Shown: positions 5,097 through 8,332 of the stretch, piece after piece
Position numbering within the stretch: the stretch's first letter is position 1
Layout of the letters: the number at the start of each line of letters is the position of its first letter
From: Clostridiales bacterium
GTDB lineage: Bacteria > Bacillota > Clostridia > Lachnospirales > WQUN01
Assembly: GCA_031269415.1 (NCBI GenBank)
Contig: JAISZF010000069.1
Span: forward strand, 1 to 8,332
Direction: 5' to 3'
Length of the DNA stretch: 8,332 nt
Translations under genes and position numbers: made by a program
Notes under the pieces: generated by a model
Database searches by the model: none
Told to the model about the DNA's origin: nothing
The model's input: only the letters and a program-made list of their open reading frames with translations

Positions 5097-8027
5097 TTAA
5101 CTGCACCCCGTAGTGGTACCGCACTCGGTGCAAACCTTGCATGTGCCGTTTTTGACCATCTTGCTGCTCTTGCAATTCGGGCAGAGTTCGCCCTGAATAT
5201 AGTCGGCGATATTATACCGTCGGTGCGAAACCTCTTTCCAACGGGCTTCGGGCGTTAACTCCGTGTATCCCTCGGGTTTAATCTGGCAATAACGGTAATC
5301 GCCCATCTCGATGTCAATGATCTTGCTGATGAGATCAGAGATCGAGTCCACGAATTTAATGTACGGATGCCCGGTGACAATACCGCTGGGCTCATACTTC
5401 TGACCGCGGTACATCTTGGCGATATCCGCCGCGGAAACGCCATACTGCAGCATCTCGGATATAGTGGTGGACATGCTGTCCAGAAGCCCCTTGGTCAGCG
5501 ACCCCTGACGTCCCGAAGACACATAGAGCTCACCCAACCTGCCGTCCTCATAGAACGACGTGGTTATGTATAACTTCAGCCCATTTATCGCGGCCTCGTG
5601 CACCCTGGCCCTGCGAATGCCCGACGGCTTCACGCGATGCGGCTTATATACGGGTTTTGAGGTGTTGATATAATCAATAAGCTCCTGATATGTATACTCT
5701 GTCAACGACTTTTCCTTTGGCCCGGATGTATGAGTGTTAAGCGGCTGCGATGTCTTGCAGCCGTCACGGTACAGGGCGATTGCCTTTACGCCCAGTTCCC
5801 ACGAGAGCTTATATATGCGCTTGATGTCGTCTATGGACGCCTCTTTGGGCAGATTGACTGTCTTGCTGATAGCTCCTGTTATGTGCGGGGCGAGCGCCCC
5901 CATCATTTTAACGTGGCCTTCAGGGGCAATCACCCGTACGCCGGAACCGCATTTGTTGGCTGTGTCAAATACCGCGTAATGCTCGGCCTTAAGCCGCGGC
6001 GCGCCCTCGATTTTACCGTCGATAATGACGCCCTTATCGTCTTTGCGCAGCACATAGCTGGTAATCTCCGCTATCTGATTTTCATTGTATCCTAACCTAC
6101 CCAGCGCCGCGGGTATCGCGGGGTTGACGATAACCATATAATTTCCGCCCACCAGTTTCTTGTAGGCAACATGGCTGAAAAACGGCTCCGAGGAAGTGGA
6201 GGCGCAGTCCATGGCGAACGCGATCGTCCCTGTGGGGGCCAAAACGGTAACCTGCGCGTTGCGGTATCCGAATTCCTCACCGGCCTTGATAGTGTCTGTC
6301 CATACCTCGCGCAGAATTTCCGTGATATTGTTATACCCCATGGATTCTATAAGGCTGTGGTCTATGCGAACAGGCTTATATTGAATGTCTTCAAAATCCG
6401 GTTCATATGTTTTGGAGGAAGCCGCCCGCGCGTGGTTGCGGATAACACGCTTCATGGCGTCACGGTTCATGTCATAACAGGGGAACGGACCTACCTTTTC
6501 CGCCATCATCGCGGACGTGTAGTAGGAATACCCCGTCATAAGGCTGCATAGGGCGGCGCTGATGTTACGCGCGCCGTCGGAATCGTACGGCAGGCCCATG
6601 CACATGAGCAGCGTTCCGATGTTTGTAAGTCCCAGGCCGGTCGTTCGGAAGAGGTATGATCGCCGGGCAACGTCGTCCGTGGGGAACTGCCCCCAGTGTA
6701 TCGTGGCTTCCAGCACCAATTGCGCCATGCACACTGTGTGCAGATACGCGTCTATATCAAAGGTATCCGTATTGATGTCATAGAATTTCAGAATATTGAT
6801 ACTGGAGAGGTTACAGGCGGTGTCGTCCAGAAACATATACTCGGAGCATGGATTAGACGCGTTTATCCGGTTGGAAACGCTTAATTCCCCATCCTCACCA
6901 TACGGACATGTATGCCACGCGTTTATCACATCGTCAAACTGAATACCCGGATCGCCGCAGCGCCAGGCGGCGTACGCGGTCTTGTCCCAAATGTCGGAAA
7001 CGCGGATCGCCCCGTCCGCGCTTTTATCCACTCGCCCGGCAGTTTTCCAGACAGCTTCCGGCTGATCCAGCAATTTCATAAATGAGTCGGGTACGCGGAT
7101 CGAATTATTGGCGTTCTGTCCGGATACGGTTTCGTATGCCTCCCCGTCTATCTCCGTGGAATACCCCATCTTGCCCAGCGCGGCGGCCTTGTCTTCCTCG
7201 TGGGATTTCCATGAAATAAAGTCCAATATCTCCGGATGATCCAGGTTAAGGATGTTCATCTTGGCGGCGCGGCGCGTGGTTCCGCCGGACTTTATGGCCC
7301 CGGCGTTGCGGTCGGACACCTTAAGGAAACTCAGCAGACCGGAAGACTTGCCCCCGCCGGATAGCAGCTCGTTCTTTGCCCGGATAGCCGACCAATTAGC
7401 TCCTACGCCGGAGCCGTATTTAAACAGCAGCGTTTCGGTAGTCAGTTGATCCGTAAGGGACTTCTTGCCTATGAGGGAATCCTCAACGCGCAGAATAAAG
7501 CAAGCGGAACCTTGCGTGCGCGTATAGGCGTCCGGGGATTCGGCTACCGCTTCGCTGTCCTCATCATAGTAGAAATGACCCTGCGGATTCCCTTTAACGC
7601 CATACGCCAGGTTCAGCCCTGTGTTGAAGAACTGCGGGCTGTTTGGCGCCCATATCTGCGCCAGCATCATATACGCCAGTTCGTCATAGAGAATCTGTTT
7701 CTGCTCTTCGGAGGCGATGACCTCGTCATACAGCGCGTCCGTCCAAAAACTTACCATTCGGTGGACGAGCTGCCGCATTGAATACTCGTACCCGCGATCG
7801 TTCGGCACGCCCTTTTTCCGGAAGAACTTGCTGGCAATTATGTCGCAGGCGCTCTGCGAATAGTCCTCCGGGAACTCCAAATCCCTCATATCGGTTAATA
7901 CAGCTCCGGTGGAGTAATTGGTAAGTTTTACGTCTACCTTCTTCCACCGAAAGAGATCATACACGTTTTTCTCTGAATTAATCAGCTCTTTTGTGTAAAG
8001 CCGATAGATTTTGCCGTCTAATTCCAC
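5097..8027 (-). CDS. nrdJ: Adenosylcobalamin-dependent (class II) ribonucleotide reductase
   Basis: This 976-residue enzyme reduces ribonucleotides to deoxyribonucleotides for DNA synthesis, using coenzyme B12 to create the active-site thiyl radical; it needs no oxygen. Core landmarks: WAPNSPQFFNTGL (126-138), GSACFIL with redox Cys176, the specificity-loop region GSGVGANWSAIRAKNELLSGGG (205-226), RRAAKMNILNLDHPEI (252-267), NPCSE with presumed thiyl Cys394, ACNLSSINI with redox partner Cys405, and LAPTGTIAFAMDCASTSSEP (596-615). Residues about 805-908 match the TSCPD domain common in long NrdJ proteins. The C-terminus (949-975) carries six cysteines as CPNC, CKVCTEC and a terminal GCS, a zinc-ribbon-like tail that likely also supplies the cysteines for re-reducing the active site. 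No ATP-cone was recognised. Translation starts at GTG 8027, with AGGAGG six bases before it. The gene has its own leader and runs towards rhaD. Confidence 0.95.
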   Translation of the reverse strand: MELDGKIYRLYTKELINSEKNVYDLFRWKKVDVKLTNYSTGAVLTDMRDLEFPEDYSQSACDIIASKFFRKKGVPNDRGYEYSMRQLVHRMVSFWTDALYDEVIASEEQKQILYDELAYMMLAQIWAPNSPQFFNTGLNLAYGVKGNPQGHFYYDEDSEAVAESPDAYTRTQGSACFILRVEDSLIGKKSLTDQLTTETLLFKYGSGVGANWSAIRAKNELLSGGGKSSGLLSFLKVSDRNAGAIKSGGTTRRAAKMNILNLDHPEILDFISWKSHEEDKAAALGKMGYSTEIDGEAYETVSGQNANNSIRVPDSFMKLLDQPEAVWKTAGRVDKSADGAIRVSDIWDKTAYAAWRCGDPGIQFDDVINAWHTCPYGEDGELSVSNRINASNPCSEYMFLDDTACNLSSINILKFYDINTDTFDIDAYLHTVCMAQLVLEATIHWGQFPTDDVARRSYLFRTTGLGLTNIGTLLMCMGLPYDSDGARNISAALCSLMTGYSYYTSAMMAEKVGPFPCYDMNRDAMKRVIRNHARAASSKTYEPDFEDIQYKPVRIDHSLIESMGYNNITEILREVWTDTIKAGEEFGYRNAQVTVLAPTGTIAFAMDCASTSSEPFFSHVAYKKLVGGNYMVIVNPAIPAALGRLGYNENQIAEITSYVLRKDDKGVIIDGKIEGAPRLKAEHYAVFDTANKCGSGVRVIAPEGHVKMMGALAPHITGAISKTVNLPKEASIDDIKRIYKLSWELGVKAIALYRDGCKTSQPLNTHTSGPKEKSLTEYTYQELIDYINTSKPVYKPHRVKPSGIRRARVHEAAINGLKLYITTSFYEDGRLGELYVSSGRQGSLTKGLLDSMSTTISEMLQYGVSAADIAKMYRGQKYEPSGIVTGHPYIKFVDSISDLISKIIDIEMGDYRYCQIKPEGYTELTPEARWKEVSHRRYNIADYIQGELCPNCKSSKMVKNGTCKVCTECGTTTGCS

Positions 8028-8033
8028 TCTTTG

Positions 8034-8039
8034 CCTCCT
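8034..8039 (-). promoter_or_regulatory. Ribosome binding site fixing the GTG start of nrdJ
   Basis: AGGAGG (8039-8034 on the minus strand) lies six bases before GTG 8027. It is the only strong ribosome site in the region, and supports this non-ATG start over any internal ATG. Confidence 0.85.
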
Positions 8040-8073
8040 ACTGCCTTTAATAAAAATATTTTACCACACCGCA

Positions 8074-8101
8074 AGAATAAAAAAAAACAAATAATTGTCA
8101 A
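8074..8101 (-). promoter_or_regulatory. Candidate promoter for nrdJ
   Basis: On the minus strand a perfect TTGACA (8101-8096) is followed after 16 bases by TATTCT (8079-8074), a moderate -10. The spacer holds a run of nine T. A second -10-like TAAAAT (8063-8058) has no proper -35. Because the RHS-type gene ends only 14 bases before the TTGACA, the T-run might instead belong to its terminator, with a weak ACAA/TTGT stem (8098-8087). No B12 riboswitch or clear pair of NrdR boxes is visible in this 87-base gap. Confidence 0.4.
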
Positions 8102-8114
8102 CAGGTCCAGCAAA

Positions 8115-8332
8115 TTAATGTGGAGCAAGAAAACGGTTTACCGCGCCGGTATAATTCGGCTCCAACCCCGGCGTAATCACATTGGGCTTACCCCACTCGT
8201 CGTACTCAACCCGCCCTGTCATAATACGCCTCTCCGCGCCGTCAATTACCTTCTCCACAAGCTGGTTTCTGTTATTGTGCGTATATTCCGTCACGATATC
8301 CCCGTCAACCTCGTGGATAAGGTTGCCAAGGC
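8115..8332 (-). CDS. C-terminal end of an RHS/YD-repeat protein (partial)
   Basis: The frame enters from the right edge and ends at TAA 8117-8115, leaving 71 complete codons. The segment GNLIHEVDGDIVTEYTHN followed by RNQLVEKVIDG has the form of an RHS/YD repeat (G-N-L-I--x-DG----YxYDxxNRLVxVxDG). The rest reads VEYDEWGKPNVITPG and ends NRFLAPH. RHS-type proteins are large, secreted or surface-exposed beta-shell proteins, often with a variable C-terminal toxin; no recognisable toxin domain follows the repeat here, only about 40 residues. Since the start is outside the window, the size, export signal and exact subtype cannot be told. A carbohydrate-active or cell-wall protein with YD repeats is equally possible. 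Confidence 0.7.
   Translation of the reverse strand, partial: LGNLIHEVDGDIVTEYTHNNRNQLVEKVIDGAERRIMTGRVEYDEWGKPNVITPGLEPNYTGAVNRFLAPH

Noticed and set aside
8028..8114. B12 riboswitch or NrdR operator in front of nrdJ
   Set aside because: The gap is only 87 bases, with no B12-box-like motif. The ACAATTATTTGT segment is a short AT-rich inverted repeat and lacks the paired 16-base boxes expected for NrdR.

Overview
The window reads as a fragment of a Gram-positive, probably anaerobic, Firmicutes (Clostridia-like) chromosome. The evidence is the strong AGGAGG ribosome binding sites, the use of GTG starts, a B12-dependent (class II) ribonucleotide reductase, and a secreted protein built from GLUG, chitobiase-C-like and copper-amine-oxidase-N-like modules, a combination typical of that phylum. 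The species cannot be named from sequence alone. The coding part is moderately GC-rich, while the left ~340 bases are clearly AT-rich.

Layout. Bases 1-336 hold no convincing gene, but contain a plausible plus-strand promoter (140-168) and a long hairpin (266-321) leading to a good ribosome binding site. These precede a 43-codon reading frame (337-468) whose first 15 residues look like the N-terminus of a PfkB/ribokinase-family sugar kinase, after which the resemblance stops; I read it as a gutted kinase gene. A strong hairpin terminator (467-497) separates it from everything else, which lies on the minus strand. Reading right to left on the minus strand there are: the C-terminal end of an RHS/YD-repeat protein (8115 to beyond the window edge); nrdJ, adenosylcobalamin-dependent ribonucleotide reductase (5097-8027); rhaD, rhamnulose-1-phosphate aldolase (4248-5075); rhaB, rhamnulokinase (2846-4243); and a secreted modular surface protein (514-2619) with its own sigma-A-type promoter.

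How the genes work together. rhaB and rhaD catalyse the second and third steps of L-rhamnose breakdown: L-rhamnulose is phosphorylated, then split into dihydroxyacetone phosphate and L-lactaldehyde. They are 4 bases apart and almost certainly co-translated. nrdJ ends only 21 bases before rhaD with no terminator between, so DNA precursor synthesis and rhamnose use may share a transcript, an uncommon pairing. rhaA (isomerase), a rhamnose transporter and a regulator are not in the window.

Most noteworthy: rhaB seems to carry a frameshift close to its end. A one-base correction would extend it through a coding-looking tail to about 489 residues, the length I recall for E. coli RhaB. Other points are the eroded sugar-kinase gene with intact expression signals, and the odd 37-base distance between the ribosome binding site and the start codon of the surface protein. 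I saw no CRISPR array, tRNA, rRNA, insertion sequence, or clearly new defence or biosynthetic system.
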